A stretch of 64,000 nt of DNA, from positions 1,178,001 to 1,242,000 of the forward strand of contig JASFAU010000008.1 in NCBI GenBank assembly GCA_039704465.1. Direction: 5' to 3'. A model generated the notes under the pieces. That model ran no database searches, had not been told where the DNA came from, and worked only from the letters and a program-made list of their open reading frames with translations. Position numbers and translations under genes: made by a program. This document shows positions 11,613 through 22,540 of this stretch, piece after piece; within the stretch, counting starts at the first letter, position 1, and each line of letters opens with the position of its first letter. The stretch comes from Plasmodiophora brassicae (lineage: Eukaryota > Endomyxa > Phytomyxea > Plasmodiophorida > Plasmodiophoridae).

Positions 11613-13669
11613 TTAATCCCAGTTGTTCCAGTCAGTGTTGCTGAGTTCGCTAACGTCGCTCTGGTGGACGTCCCCTCTTGAGGCTAGTAGTCGCCGTCCT
11701 TTGGGTAAATGTTTACTTCCTGTGGCGCCGCCAGGGGAAGGCTGTGCTCCAACTGCATAGGGGACAAAGACGTACAAAGGATGCGGGTCGGAGGCCGCTT
11801 CCATTTGGGACGGTGATGGTGGAGATGAATTCGACACGTGCACAGAATTTGGTATGACACGTGTCCCACCCGGGATAGGTGTTGACCGGTCCCGCGTACA
11901 GACGACGATAACGATGATGATGGCAACAAGCACACCGACGATACTAAGCATAATCGCCATGGTCGTTGCCGTGAAAAGTGGGTACGTACTTGTCGTTGGA
12001 TACGACGGCGGGGACGTGTTCGGTGACAAATAAAGTGTCTCACCCAGGGTATGCGTTGACGAGGCAATCTTCAAGGCGGGTGCACGTTTCGATGAGAACG
12101 TTTGCAAGGCATTGTTTGCGTCTGGTGATCCTGTCGGTTGGCTGGTTGCCATCCTTCGAACCAGTGACATCCCCGTGTGCTGTGAGGAAACCTTGTACGT
12201 GCTCGGGTGTTTAGAAGCAGGAAGAGGCGAACCAGCGGCCTGCGGCTTGGACGACACTGGGGCGATTGTTGTTCTTCGCGGCGCCAGCCCCGCCACCTGC
12301 CGGCGCGATGTCTTTGGCGTCAGAGGTTTAACCGATGTGCCCGGATGAATACGGTGCGTTGTGGACGGCATCGGACAGTACGGCAGAGGTGGATAAGGGG
12401 AGCTGAGCATCATAGGTGGAGTAGGAACGCATCTACCGACTCCCGGGTTCATTGTCAGCTTCCTAGAGACCGGTTATTGGGATGGGGATTCACATCTCGG
12501 GCACTGAACGTACACTGTCGTGAGAAACTTATTGTATCGGAACAAGTCACGTGGCATCATAGCAACGTAATTATTACTGAGATCCCTGAACAAGCGTGTT
12601 TAGAGCTACATGCGCTTTTTGAAACGCTAACGTACAGATATGCCAGCGAGGTAAGAACGTCAAACACATGTGCCGGTACGGTCAACAACTTGCCCTGGAA
12701 AAATGATCTGTAACCATCAGTTAGGCATGAACTCGCGTCAATGGTAGAGGACTCCTGAAACGGCGTACACGTAGGAAAGGTACGGAGTGGCTTTGAACAG
12801 GTCGCTCGGCAGCTCCGTCATGGAATTGTATCCCAGCATTCTGTGGCATGAATTAGTTTGCGCGTGGGCAAACATACTCGACATACAAGGTCTGCAGCTG
12901 TGGTAGGGAGGCAAACATGTTCGCCGATACAACAGTAAGCTGATTCCATGTCAGCTCCCTGAGCAGATGGAGTTAGAACGCGCGCTATCGCATACATTGT
13001 ACAATGCACGATATCTACAGGTAAGTCAATGACGGGACGCCAGAGAATGTCGAATTTGTTATGGCAGGGATCGAGTTTCCATTCAACGACCTGGGATCGG
13101 AACTCATGTCGAAGGACATCGATCAGAAAGGGATGCGCGAACGAACAATGTTGTTAACGTCGGAATGGTGGCGAAAGGCCCTGACGGTATGGACATGATC
13201 CAGTTGTTTGATAAGGTTCTGCACCACGACGGTTACATTCTGCAAAAGTCAAGTGGGAGCAATCGACCACACAAGGTTGTCAGCGCTATCAGAGCATCGA
13301 AAGCCTGTCCAGCGACTTCGGTAATCTGGTTATTACTTAGATCCCTAATGTGTTTGATCAGCGTAATAGTGTCCGGTACAGGACGCCACATATATACACT
13401 TTCGTGATACTCGCAACATCCAACCCCTGAAACCAGGCCGAAGTCACTCTCCCGTTGATCCGCTGGGAAAAACCAGACAGAACACTGAAACAGCAGCAAT
13501 CAGGTGTCAAAGAAACAGCATTATCCGAAGCATCCTACATTGCTCCACTGGATGGGCAGGTCGACGGTGTACCGTACCAGACGCAGACGTTCCCTACTAC
13601 CGACATCGCCATCATGGACGCAGTAATACCGAAGGCAAACACGGACGCTCCCCATCGATGCTGCGGCAT
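11613..13669 (-). CDS. LRR single-pass membrane protein, one repeat per exon
   Basis: Ten exons: 13669-13539, 13484-13398, 13344-13273, 13218-13147, 13090-13019, 12958-12887, 12840-12769, 12707-12636, 12585-12514 and 12462-11613; 523 aa. Exon 1 gives a signal-peptide-like start and a Cys cap (GNVCVWYGTPSTC). Exons 3-9 are each exactly 72 nt, share phase 2, and each encodes one 24-residue LRR such as DLSNNQITEVAGQAF. The last exon carries a Pro/Ser/Thr-rich stalk, one helix (MLSIVGVLVAIIIVIVVC) and an ~85-residue cytoplasmic tail. The last acceptor may be 12463 or 12433; both keep frame. Cell-surface recognition or adhesion role inferred. The cap and LRR exon style match the N-terminus of the receptor at 39989. 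Confidence 0.85.
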
Positions 13670-14133
13670 ATGGTCTACCTCGTGTAGGCAAACGTACGAT
13701 TTGTCGATCTCGAATCGAAATATCCAGTTGAACGATATCGAAGGTATTGAGGCTCCAGGGCACCGATGGTCTGTGCGAAACATTTATTCGGGCAGCTTCG
13801 CCTGATCATTGACGGCCGACATTACACTCGCCATGGGAAAACTAAATGCCTTTAAGCGAAGTTTCCATATCAACGTTCGTACTGAATAACGTGCGTGTAT
13901 CGACATTCAACCTGAACAGGATCCTGTTACGTCGACGCCATCGCAACAGCAATACCGTCGAACGGACCGAATGTTTGATGGACAAATCAGGCACGCGCTG
14001 CGCCACAGGCTGCTGCTCGACAACTGATCAGTGGCGATCCATCCTCTGAGCCACTATTGCAGTCCAAGCGTATTGTGCCATCCGGATCTGTGATGGGCAG
14101 GCAGCCCATAGTTGGACGGAGTGAAGGGAGGGC
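13670..14133. promoter_or_regulatory. Divergent intergenic region
   Basis: About 460 bp between the starts of the LRR protein (minus) and the transporter (plus); no coding signal or repeat that I can support. Confidence 0.4.
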
Positions 14134-15217
14134 ATGGCGTCGACGATGGCTGGCATCGTCATCCTCCAGCAGATGACGTCGCGTGTCGGGCTGGGAGCAA
14201 GCCCCTGGGCGCCTTGGGCGATCTTCTCTTGCGCCAGCGCCGTCATGTTCAGCATCGGATGCGTCCTGCAATCGCAGTCGCTAAAGGCGAACGCGCAGCA
14301 GGCAGTCGCCGGGCGTCGTCCCGCCCACCGCCAGCCGGTGAACATGTTCGGCGTCGGCTGCGTCTCCAAATCGCTGTTCATGCAGGTTGCCATGCTCGCC
14401 TACGCTCCTGTCGCCCTGACCGCGTTGCACGCAGTCGTCGTCGTTACGATCCACACGGCGCTGGTCCCATCGTCCTCTTACGACCTCGTCGCCGTGGTCG
14501 CCGTTGCCGTCGTCTTCTTCGTCATCGTCCTAGCGGGATGGAACGATCTGCCGACGTCCGTTCTGGTACCGATAGCGTTACGGCGTTCCATCATCGTGAT
14601 CGCCATCTGCATGACGTTCGCGATCTTGTTCCTGACGCTGGCCCTGGATCCGACGTCAACATCTTGCGCCGGGCAGCGGCGCCTGACACGACGACGACGC
14701 GCTGTCCTGCACCGGATGCTCTGTGGCGTTGCAGTCGGCGCGCTAACCGGCGTCGGATGCGTCCTGGGCGTGACCGCCCTATCGTCCCTCGTCAACGGGT
14801 CACTCGCGCACACGCAAGTGATTGTCGCGGCACTGTCGACGATCCTGTTCATGGCGACGGCCTTAATCGTCATGAACCACTCCATCGACCTGTACGGCGG
14901 TGCAAGCATCGTCCAGATCGGGTCCCTTGCCGGCATGTCGTCCGCGCTACCGATCCACGCGATGCTGACACCATCATCATCATCCGTCCCGGCTGTCGTC
15001 CTCGCCGTCGTCCTCCTCGTCGCCACAACCGTCACGCTCGCCGCCGACATCGTGCGCCCAGTCCCATCCCCAACCCGTACGTTATATCCCGCGTTTCCCG
15101 ACGGTCTCCCTCTCACACGGTTGCACGTTCACAGCTGTGGACGACACGCGACAACCACTGTTGAACGGTACCGATCTGTATGCCAAACCGGCACTGCCGT
15201 CGTTCAGCTACTCCTAA
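14134..15217 (+). CDS. DMT-superfamily (NIPA-like) membrane transporter
   Basis: Two exons, 14134-15076 and 15135-15217 (intron 58 nt, phase 1), 341 aa. About eight or nine hydrophobic helices from PWAIFSCASAVMFSIGC to VVLAVVLLVATTVTLAAD. MLAYAPVALTALHAVV resembles the conserved helix of NIPA/EamA-type proteins, which move Mg2+ or small metabolites. The spliced C-terminus reads DDTRQPLLNGTDL, an acidic dileucine-type sorting signal, suggesting endosomal or plasma-membrane targeting. The unspliced frame runs 500 codons through a minisatellite into the next gene; the splice gives a sensible end before it. Substrate cannot be told from sequence. Confidence 0.72.
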
Positions 15218-15249
15218 TCCATGCGCGAAACACGGGTCAATACACCAGA

Positions 15250-15487
15250 AGCGCCGCGGAACCGCCACGGCGTCTCGAACTGCACACGGAACCGTCGCGG
15301 CGTCTCGAACTGCAAACAGAACCGTCACGGCGTCTCGAACTGCAAACGGAACCTTCGCAGCGTCTCGAGCTGCAGGCGGAACCGTCACGGCGTCTCCCGA
15401 ACTGCAAACGGAACCTGCGCGGCGCGTCGAACTGCAAGCGGAACCGTCGCGGCGCCGTCGAACTGCAAACGGAACCGTCAGGGCTCC
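15250..15487. repeat. 30-bp minisatellite
   Basis: About eight imperfect copies of a 30-nt unit (CGTCTCGAACTGCAAACGGA then ACCGTCACGG). Because 30 is a multiple of three, several frames stay open across it. It lies between the transporter stop and the next start. Confidence 0.9.
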
Positions 15488-15517
15488 GCGAAGAGGTACG
15501 CCGCAGAAAAACGGTTG

Positions 15518-15789
15518 ATGGCGGCGTGGGCGAAGGCGCTCCTCGTTATGGCCGGGACGGTCGGCGGTGGCGCGCTGGGGTTCTACTGGCAGGATCACAT
15601 CATGCGCGAGCATCGCGTAACGACCACCACGGCCGTGTTTGTCGGGCTAACCGGTAACCGGGGCGCGTCGTATAACAGGCGGCGATGCGGCAGCGATGGA
15701 TGGAGATGATCCAGGAAGAGCGACGCGACCTGGAGCGCATCCTGCGGGATCGGCAGCAGGCGGCCGAGTCGTCGACATCGCCTGAGTAG
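15518..15789 (+). CDS. Small single-pass membrane protein, 69 aa
   Basis: Two exons, 15518-15616 and 15679-15789 (intron 62 nt, phase 0). The protein has one N-terminal helix (AKALLVMAGTVGGGALGFYW) followed by a highly charged helical tail (MRQRWMEMIQEERRDLERI). Size and shape resemble small mitochondrial inner-membrane assembly factors such as PET117, but I cannot claim homology. It ends 22 bp before the next gene on the same strand. Confidence 0.6.
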
Positions 15790-15811
15790 TAAAATACGCC
15801 ATTGTGCGGAA

Positions 15812-16394
15812 ATGCGACCGGAGGGGCGGTACGACGCCGATGGGTGCCGCCGGGTCGCCATGGCCGTCCCGGTCATCCGCGGCGACGACGGCCACCTGCG
15901 ATTCGTGCTGACCGGCGCCCAGGACGGCCGCGAATGGATCTTCCCGAAAGGCGGATGGGAACTGCACGAGACCGTCGAGCAGGCGGCACTTCGGTCAGGC
16001 ACACGTGCACGTCGTCTCCGTCGACCGTGCTCGCATGTGACGACGTCACCAGGGAGGCGTACGAGGAGTGCGGCGTCGTCGGGACGGTGCGATGCGCCCT
16101 TGGCGGCGAATTCCGGTCGGGGCCATCGAGATCCGGGCGTGTCACGCGCGTCCAGGCCTTCCTTGTCGACGTCGACAACCTGCTGGACGACTGGCCGGAA
16201 CGCAGCGTACGCGCCCGGCGACTCGTACGTTTGCCTGGCCCAGTCTCGCGACTGTTCAACGTCGTTGCATGACGCGACGATATGCATCGCAGTGCACGGA
16301 GGCAGACGTTCGCGATGCGCTGAAGCGCACGTCGATGCTGGACCTGGTCGACACGGCGCTCGGTGTCATATCGTCATGCGACAAGACGGAGTGA
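15812..16394 (+). CDS. Nudix hydrolase, diphosphoinositol polyphosphate phosphohydrolase-like
   Basis: Three exons: 15812-15993, 16053-16224 and 16293-16394 (introns 59 and 68 nt, phases 2 and 0), 151 aa, close to the family's usual length. Splicing of exon 1 to 2 completes the Nudix box, G-GWELHE then TVEQAALREAYEECGV, matching Gx5Ex7REUxEExGU with all catalytic Glu residues. WIFPKGGWE just before it is typical of DIPP/Aps1 enzymes, which remove beta-phosphate from inositol pyrophosphates and also hydrolyse diadenosine polyphosphates. The last exon gives the usual C-terminal helix (EADVRDALKRTS). Cytosolic signalling or housekeeping enzyme. Confidence 0.88.
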
Positions 16395-16504
16395 CGTCGG
16401 AGTCCCCCATGCTCTGCTTGCGCTTCGATCCGAATGAAGACGCGTCGGTTCGTAACGGTGGGTAACTGGGCTTGTGGGCCGCGAACGAATGCGCATTCTT
16501 TATT

Positions 16505-17362
16505 TCAGTTCGGCTTTTCGAACAAGGCGGCGCGGGCGAGGAGTTTCGCCCGGGACGCCTTGAGTTTATCGGCTTCGGCCTGGCGTTCCAGCTCGGCTTG
16601 CTGTGCGAGCATCGCTTCGCGCTCCTTCTCCTCCTTGATGCGCTGCGCCTCCTGGTCGACGGATCGGCCGCCCTTGGCAGCGCGACGTTTGGCCGCCTCG
16701 AGCGTCAGCGAGATGCGGTTCATCTCGGTCATGTCCTCGTTCTTGACCATGTTCAACTCGGTCTGTGCCGTCATGCCCTTGACGCCGCCCTGGGCGGCCT
16801 TCTCCGTCAGCTCCTGGATCTTGGCGTCGCGCGCCTTCTGCTTGGCGACGAACTCCTCGATCGCGCGCATCAGCTCGGCGTCGACGCCGACCGGGACCTT
16901 GAACAGCTCCTGCAACAGCATGTCGCCGACGCCGGTCAGGCCCACGCCCTCATCCGTCAGGTCGACCGTCGGTTGCGCCTGGTGCCGCTCGAAGAACGAC
17001 GTCAGGACCATGACCTTGTAGTGCAGGAGAAGGTACTCGGTGAACGCGATGCGGTTGTCGTTGTTCAGGTCAATGTCCTGGAGCTCCGTCTTGCGTTGCA
17101 GGGCCGTTCGCGTGCGCCCCTGGCGCTGCAGGAACTCGGCGGCCTGAACGACGTCCAGGTCCTGGCGGTTGCACGTGTCGGCCAGGTACTGCTTGAAGTG
17201 CGAGCACAGCTGGACGACGATCTTCCACTCGTCGCCCAGCTGCATGATAAACGATTTGAGGAAGAACTGTAACTGCTCGTCGGTGTCCTTCTTGACGAGG
17301 TCGTCCAGCTGGGCGCGAAGGCCATCACGGGCGGACTGGCTCAGATCGGGGATCGGCGACAT
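16505..17362 (-). CDS. EF-hand protein with C-terminal coiled coil
   Basis: Single exon, 285 aa from the ATG of MSPIPDLSQ; the frame is open 29 codons further but only from a TTG. One canonical EF-hand loop, DLNNDNRIAFTE (ligands D, N, D, R-carbonyl, E at position 12), sits near residue 100 after several helices. The C-terminal ~110 residues are a charged Glu/Lys/Ala coiled coil. Similar EF-hand plus coil proteins occur in amoebozoans and are sometimes linked to actin, but I cannot assign a specific orthologue. Likely cytosolic Ca2+-responsive structural protein. Convergent with the Nudix gene. Confidence 0.75.
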   Translation of the reverse strand: MSPIPDLSQSARDGLRAQLDDLVKKDTDEQLQFFLKSFIMQLGDEWKIVVQLCSHFKQYLADTCNRQDLDVVQAAEFLQRQGRTRTALQRKTELQDIDLNNDNRIAFTEYLLLHYKVMVLTSFFERHQAQPTVDLTDEGVGLTGVGDMLLQELFKVPVGVDAELMRAIEEFVAKQKARDAKIQELTEKAAQGGVKGMTAQTELNMVKNEDMTEMNRISLTLEAAKRRAAKGGRSVDQEAQRIKEEKEREAMLAQQAELERQAEADKLKASRAKLLARAALFEKPN

Positions 17363-17641
17363 TGCTGGGAGGGTCGGGCGTCGGGACGGAGGTTTGAGGT
17401 GTGTGAGCCCAGGTCGACAATGCCAGCCCGTCGTCGGCGGCGGCGTCAAGCCTCAAGACGCTATTTCGGGACGGACTCTCGACAACGAATCCTATTATCG
17501 TCGGACGGCAACCGGAGCGATTTTAGTCTGGACATCGGGGGATTGCATCGGGTGCTCACTCGCGCGAATCGACCACCATCGTCACGGGACCGTCACTGAT
17601 AGTCAGGTCAGATCTGTCACAGCGGTAGAAGCACACGACAC

Positions 17642-18335
17642 TTAAGACGTCATTAACTTTTCGATATGGACGGTCATCATGGCGCCGAACTTGCCATCTG
17701 CGGTCAACGACACGGCGTTAGTAGCCGGACCAACCGTTTGTCGCAAAGGTAACGGAAGCGGGCACCTTGGACACGATCTTCACCGAGAGCCTCAGTGATA
17801 TCGACGACGAACCGGGCGTACAGCGATTCGGCGGCAGAGGGCGGCATCGCCCGATGGAACGATGGCCGCGTCCCGTTCTTCATCGTCGCGTGAAGCGTGA
17901 ACTGAGACACTGGCATCTCTCAGAGACGCATCCGCAATCAGCACGCTGACAACACGAAGGCACCTAGCAGCACAGATCCTCCGATATCGACGACGTTACG
18001 GGCCCATGGCCTGCCATTGTCATCGGGCCACATCCGAATGCCGAGGATGGCCTTGCGCCTGCGCGGGCACCAAGGTTATTCGGCGCGCCAGCACGCATGC
18101 GGAATATGAACAGACATGGCCGGGAAATCAGCCTCGGAGTCGTGGTCGCCGATGCCGACCAGGACGCAGACGCCGCGCTCGATCGCCCCGACAGCGTCGC
18201 CGTCCACGCTGACATGCGCCCGGTGGACGCGCTGGATCACCAGCCGCTGCGCACGCACAACCACCGTTACAGACCGGCCGGCAGCTGAGTCGGTCGGAGA
18301 CCGCCGCCGCTCCTCAGGGCGCGCGCACACACCAT
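17642..18335 (-). CDS. DTD1: D-aminoacyl-tRNA deacylase
   Basis: Five exons: 18335-18333, 18246-18116, 18058-17964, 17909-17766 and 17697-17642 (introns 86, 57, 54 and 68 nt), 142 aa. Exon 1 contributes only the initiator ATG; joining it to exon 2 gives MRLVIQRVHRAHVSVDGD, the canonical DTD N-terminus. The active-site motif VSQFTL appears only after splicing exons 3 and 4, and FHRAMPP in exon 4 supplies the second signature. The end DGKFGAMMTV matches the family C-terminal block. The enzyme hydrolyses D-amino acids (and glycine from tRNA-Ala) off tRNA to protect translation. All splice joins restore family consensus, so the model is strong. Confidence 0.93.
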
Positions 18336-18403
18336 TCTCGCGAAATCGTTGGCGGGCTGTGCGGACCAGGCGACAAATCGCCGCGACTGCTCACGATGGC
18401 AGC

Positions 18404-18562
18404 AACGCCGTGACTGCAGACGACGGCAACAACGCCGCGACTGCAGACGACGGCAACAACGCCGCGACTGCAGACGACGGCAACAACGCCGCGACTGCAG
18501 ACTACCTACGGCCACAACGCCGCGACTGCAGACTACCAACGGCAACAACGCCGCGATTGCAG
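18404..18562. repeat. 27-bp minisatellite
   Basis: About five to six copies of a 27-nt unit (GACTGCAGACGACGGCAACA then ACGCCGC), lying just upstream of the DTD start. The unit length keeps frames open, so long frames here are artefacts. Confidence 0.9.
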
Positions 18563-19344
18563 CCATGGCCCACTGGTCGCCGAGCGGCGGTATTGGTACC
18601 GCACGGCAATGCCTTCAGACGGACGATAATATGCACGAGGTCCACGTCGTTCGATGGTGTACGTTGCCTCCAGAGACGTCCACGGCCGATTTACTCGCCC
18701 GCCTACGACGCACACTATCGTACGACGTGGATCTCGTGCATAGGTAGTATCGTCTGTCTGGAAGCATATTTTCTCTCTGAAAACTACATCAGCACCGTGA
18801 AGACTTTGTCAATTCGTGGCGGGTGCTGCTGGATCCTGGAGTTTTGTTGTCGACCAGACGACATCTGCACTCCCACGACCCGTGGGGTTGGCTCTCCAGG
18901 TAGGCGGGATGCGCCTTGCATCGACCGTTGCGTCACCTGAGGACACTCCGTCCAGGCTTCGGCGAACCCGGGGATACCCGTGCGGAGCACGTTCTTCGAA
19001 ATCGTCACACCGATTATACTGAATGCGTTCAAGTTCGTTTCGTTCCAAGACAATGGAACAGACCCTGTTCATCCGCAAGACCAGTGCCGCATTTACGACG
19101 TCCCTGCTCGGCTCGATGACGATCACCCTTCTCCTCACAAATACGTCGATACCACGACCAGCACAATGGGTACGTGAGAAGCTCGAGGACGACATTCATG
19201 CGAAATAGCGAATGGTCCAGGGACGACGATCCGTTGTCGCCGCAGCTGCCGTCGCCGCGACAATCTTGCTGTGGCAGTCACCACACGGGTCCTGCTCTGG
19301 CTCATGTGAAGACACATCACAGGCCTTCGACGGTCAAGGAACGT
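18563..19344. other. Intergenic stretch
   Basis: No supported gene in about 780 bp; only short, low-quality frames on both strands. Confidence 0.5.
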
Positions 19345-19600
19345 CCCAAGTTGATCCAGTAGCTAACCGGGCACCAGGTCGCCGGGTACGCCACCGGGAT
19401 GGCTTTCTCGCCCGGCGGCCGCTGGCTGTGCAGCGGCGGCGGCAGCGGGCACACCTTCTGGGACTTCAAGACGACGCGCGCGCGACCTCGAGCTCATCCA
19501 GAGGAACGCAAACGACCAGATCGTCATGGACGCCCAGTGGCACCCGGTGGAGACCTCGCGCTCTGGGACGACAGAGATGAAGCCGTCTGCGACACTCACG
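19345..19600 (+). pseudogene. PRP17 C-terminal WD40 fragment
   Basis: Forward frames read LTGHQVAGYATGMAFSPGG then WLCSGGGSGHTF and WDFKTTRA, nearly identical to residues of the intact PRP17 gene at 28559-30456, but with frame breaks after the second WD unit and no continuation on either side. It is a broken partial copy in the opposite orientation to the parent. Confidence 0.85.
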
Positions 19601-19665
19601 AGCGGGGCGTCCTCTGCCGGGCACCGCTATTTGCCGACGCGCTGACTTGAAGGTTATACCTACTG

Positions 19666-21815
19666 TTAAACGGGTTTATGTGCTTGTTGACTGAGGATCA
19701 GCTGGGCAGCACCGGGTCGCGCTATGCAGCGAACGCTGCCAAAGGCGTACCGCTCGCCGTCGATGTCGCACGGCGACCCTCTAACAGGTTTCAGCTCGAT
19801 TTCCGCGCAAGCCTGCAGGGACACGCCGTCTCTACGATCATAAACAGGATTAACGCGGCCAATGAGCGGAGCCCAAATGGCACCAGTGCGCACCTCGAGA
19901 CGTGCCTGCCATGTTCGACGTCAAACGCTAGCATCGCCAGCATCGCCGTCCGGGTCAGCCCGCGCCCGACGCCGAGATGTACGCACCCGTCATCGATCTG
20001 TTGCAACACGAACAGGGGGACACGTTAGAAACGTCAGGCGCACGGACGATGACGATTGTCGCCGATCACCTTGGCACCCGGAATCAGGTTCATGTCCGGC
20101 GCCAGATGCGATAGGTTGCTGGCGACGAGCAGATTGAACGGCCCGTCGACGCTGGCCCATTGGTCCGGCGTGTCGCGACCGCGGTACCGGATGTCGCAGG
20201 CGCACGTGTCGCCCCGGACGATCTTCTTGATGGCTTCGACAGTGAACCTGCGCAAACGTCCAGGGACGTCAGCCGGCAGGCCCGCAAGCGTAGCCGTGCG
20301 TGCGTTACCGGAGCGCCCCCATCCATCGCATCGGCTCGCTGTCGAAGTCGACATCTGTGCACGATTCGTTAGGTGGCGCGGCGTGCATCCGTAGAGACGC
20401 CCGCACGACGCACCTGCGATAAAGCCGTACGAGACGGACACGATGGAGAAGACTGGCAGACTCGAGCCACCTGATCAGCAAGGCAGGCGGCCGCCGCCGT
20501 CAGCGAGCGAAAACGTGCACACATGGTCGACGTCGGCGCACCGATTTCGTCGCACTGGACGAGGTCGACGGGGCCGTACACGCCGTTGACGAACGCGGCG
20601 ACGGCACGCAGGGCGTCGACAGGGATCCCGAATCGGACGCAGGTGACCGCGTTGCCGGAACCGGCGGGCACAATGGCCAGCGGGAACCGCAGCCAGGGGC
20701 GCCGGGCGCCGCCCGTCCTCGATTCCGCGTCACGCTGGGCCAGGCCTTGCAGGACCTCTGCGTACACGAGCGCGCCCCGTTCAGCACGTATCAGACGTCG
20801 GGTGGCACGACAGGCACGGGGGCACCATGAAGCAGGCCGTCGCCGGACACCAGCAGCAACGTGTCGAACCGGTCGCCGTCGAACGTCAGCGCAATCGACT
20901 TCGCGTCGCCGGGCCACCTCGTCACTGAGAGCCACTGTCAGGCGACGCCCTGGACGACGTGCAGGTCAGGCACCGAACGCTTCGTCTCGTGGCGGATGCC
21001 GGCGGCGTCGAGCAGCGGGACGACGACGTGCTCAATGACGGACGCGGCGTGGCCCTTGCCGCTGACCGGGTTGCCGACGACGAGGACGCGGCGATGGCCG
21101 GGCGCGATGCCGTACTGGCACGGGACCTCATGCCGGCGACGTCGCTCGCCGTCGTCGTGGCCCGCAGGCAGGCGCGATGCGACGTCGTCGTGGCCGAGTG
21201 CTCGAGCGACATCGCCGGCCACATACCCGAACTGTTCGACGCGCGTTCGTCAGCACGCGTGTGAATCGTGGACCGGGGCCCGAATACCTGATCGCGTTCC
21301 TGGGGAAGCGTCCCGTCAACGTCGCCGGCCAGGACCAGGTCGAGCAGGGCGTGATCGGCGCGGCCGGCCGCGTAGTGGAGCAGCGTGCCGCCGGCGGCGT
21401 CGCGCCAGGTGGACAGGTCTGTGCGGCCGGCGAGCTGTTCCACAGACAGGCGGGACGGGTCGTTCGCCTGCAGCAACGACAGGACCTCGTTGGTGACCTC
21501 CGGGTGGCCGAGGTCGACCAGGTCGTGCAGGTACGTGCTGAGCGCCAGGCGTCGATCCCGTCCTTGGCGTTGCGGTTTGGAGCAGAGCGACGGGCGAGGC
21601 CTGACGGGCGCGGGAACGCGCAGCGCCGCCGGGGCGACGGCGGCGACGCGGTCGTGCAGGGCGACAAAGTCGTCCGGGTCGATCAGCACGCAGCGCCAGC
21701 GCTTCTGGACGGCGACGACGTGCGCCCAGCGGCCGGCGACGCGGTGCGCGGCGACGAACTCGATGCCCAGGCCGCCGACGTCGTCGTCAATGTCGACCGT
21801 GACGTCGGTCGGCAT
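19666..21815 (-). CDS. Sphingosine kinase with PX and ankyrin N-terminus
   Basis: Nine exons: 21815-21288, 21231-20979, 20924-20826, 20757-20542, 20470-20414, 20354-20309, 20247-20070, 19997-19902 and 19812-19666; 539 aa. Residues ~1-140 look like a PX phosphoinositide-binding domain, followed by an ankyrin unit (GGTLLHYAAGRADHALLDLV). The catalytic domain starts at RRVLVVGNPVSGKG; splicing restores VSGDGLLHEVLQGL (glycine-rich ATP site), PLAIVPAGSGNAV, and FSIVSVSYGFIADVDFDSE, hallmarks of sphingosine/ceramide-type lipid kinases. It should phosphorylate sphingoid bases at membranes recruited through PX. The exon 2/3 junction has an alternative 39-nt intron, and the 8/9 donor is weakest. Partial copies lie at 22540-22715 and 26565-27243. 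Confidence 0.85.
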
Positions 21816-22109
21816 CAGGAGCGGGTGTGCCGCGGATGATCGCCCCCAACGCCGCAAAGGGCCGAGACGCGCGCGGCACGCCCCCCCGGCGCCCCCCGCG
21901 GACTTTGGCGAGGCCCCCAAGCCGCAATTGTTCCGCCCCGCGGCCAGTCCCGGCGTTCGTGTGCCTGCCCGCGCGCCTCTGCAGTCAACCGTTGGTCGCG
22001 AGCGGCACACGGACATGGGCGGGCTTGATGATCCTCCTCCGCGGGTCGCCCGTAATGTAGGAGGCCTCCTGGGTCGCCAGGAACTCCGTCTGCCCCTACG
22101 GCGCACGCG

Positions 22110-22265
22110 TTGCCGCTCCTGGGCACCGCGCGTTGTGGACGACGTACCTCTTCACGAACTTGCCAAAGTACGACGAACCATTGTACCCGACGATGCCAAC
22201 AGTGACCGGCACGGTGCCCAGCCAGCGGCCACCGTCTCCGGGGCGCCAGCCTCGTTGTCATCGAC
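22110..22265 (-). pseudogene. LicD/fukutin-like 5' fragment
   Basis: Matches the N-terminal coding part of the LicD-like copies downstream (compare 25225-25370): the same GACGACGTAC and TTCACGAACTTGCC blocks, with gaps and no downstream domain. Dead fragment within a mosaic of gene pieces. Confidence 0.7.
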
Positions 22266-22371
22266 GATCAGACCAGCGGACACCGCAGGAGACGAAACTG
22301 TGGGACGATCGGGGATGGCAGCGGACCCACGGAAAACGGTTGGTTTTGCTTACACAGTGGAGCCTCGCGTA

Positions 22372-22540
22372 CGAATGCAGGCCCGCACACCCAGCTGAGC
22401 AGCGTCGATTTCTGCGTGACGCACGCGCGGGCCCCCGCAACCACCTGGTGAATCCGGGCGCCGTCCCAGAGCGTGATGGTGGGGTCCCAGGAGCAGATGG
22501 TCACGCGCGACGGCTCCGCCACTGCACGTCCCTGACGAAC
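22372..22540 (-). pseudogene. PRP17 3'-end fragment
   Basis: The last WD unit of PRP17 (VTICSWDPTITLWDGA) and its 3' flank (AATGCAGGCCCGCACA) recur here in the same orientation as the parent gene, with deletions. No start or stop context of its own. Confidence 0.82.

Noticed and set aside
14134..15657. A 507-codon plus-strand frame reading through the minisatellite
   Set aside because: A 58-nt intron at 15077-15134 gives a sensible C-terminus before the repeat; the long frame only survives because the repeat unit is 30 nt.
18404..18562. CRISPR-like array
   Set aside because: Units are contiguous 27-bp minisatellite copies without unique spacers; the organism is eukaryotic.
20922..22106. A 394-codon minus-strand frame as one exon of the sphingosine kinase
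   Set aside because: After DQ at 21288 it becomes Ser/Arg-rich and loses the kinase motifs, which lie in another frame reached by splicing.
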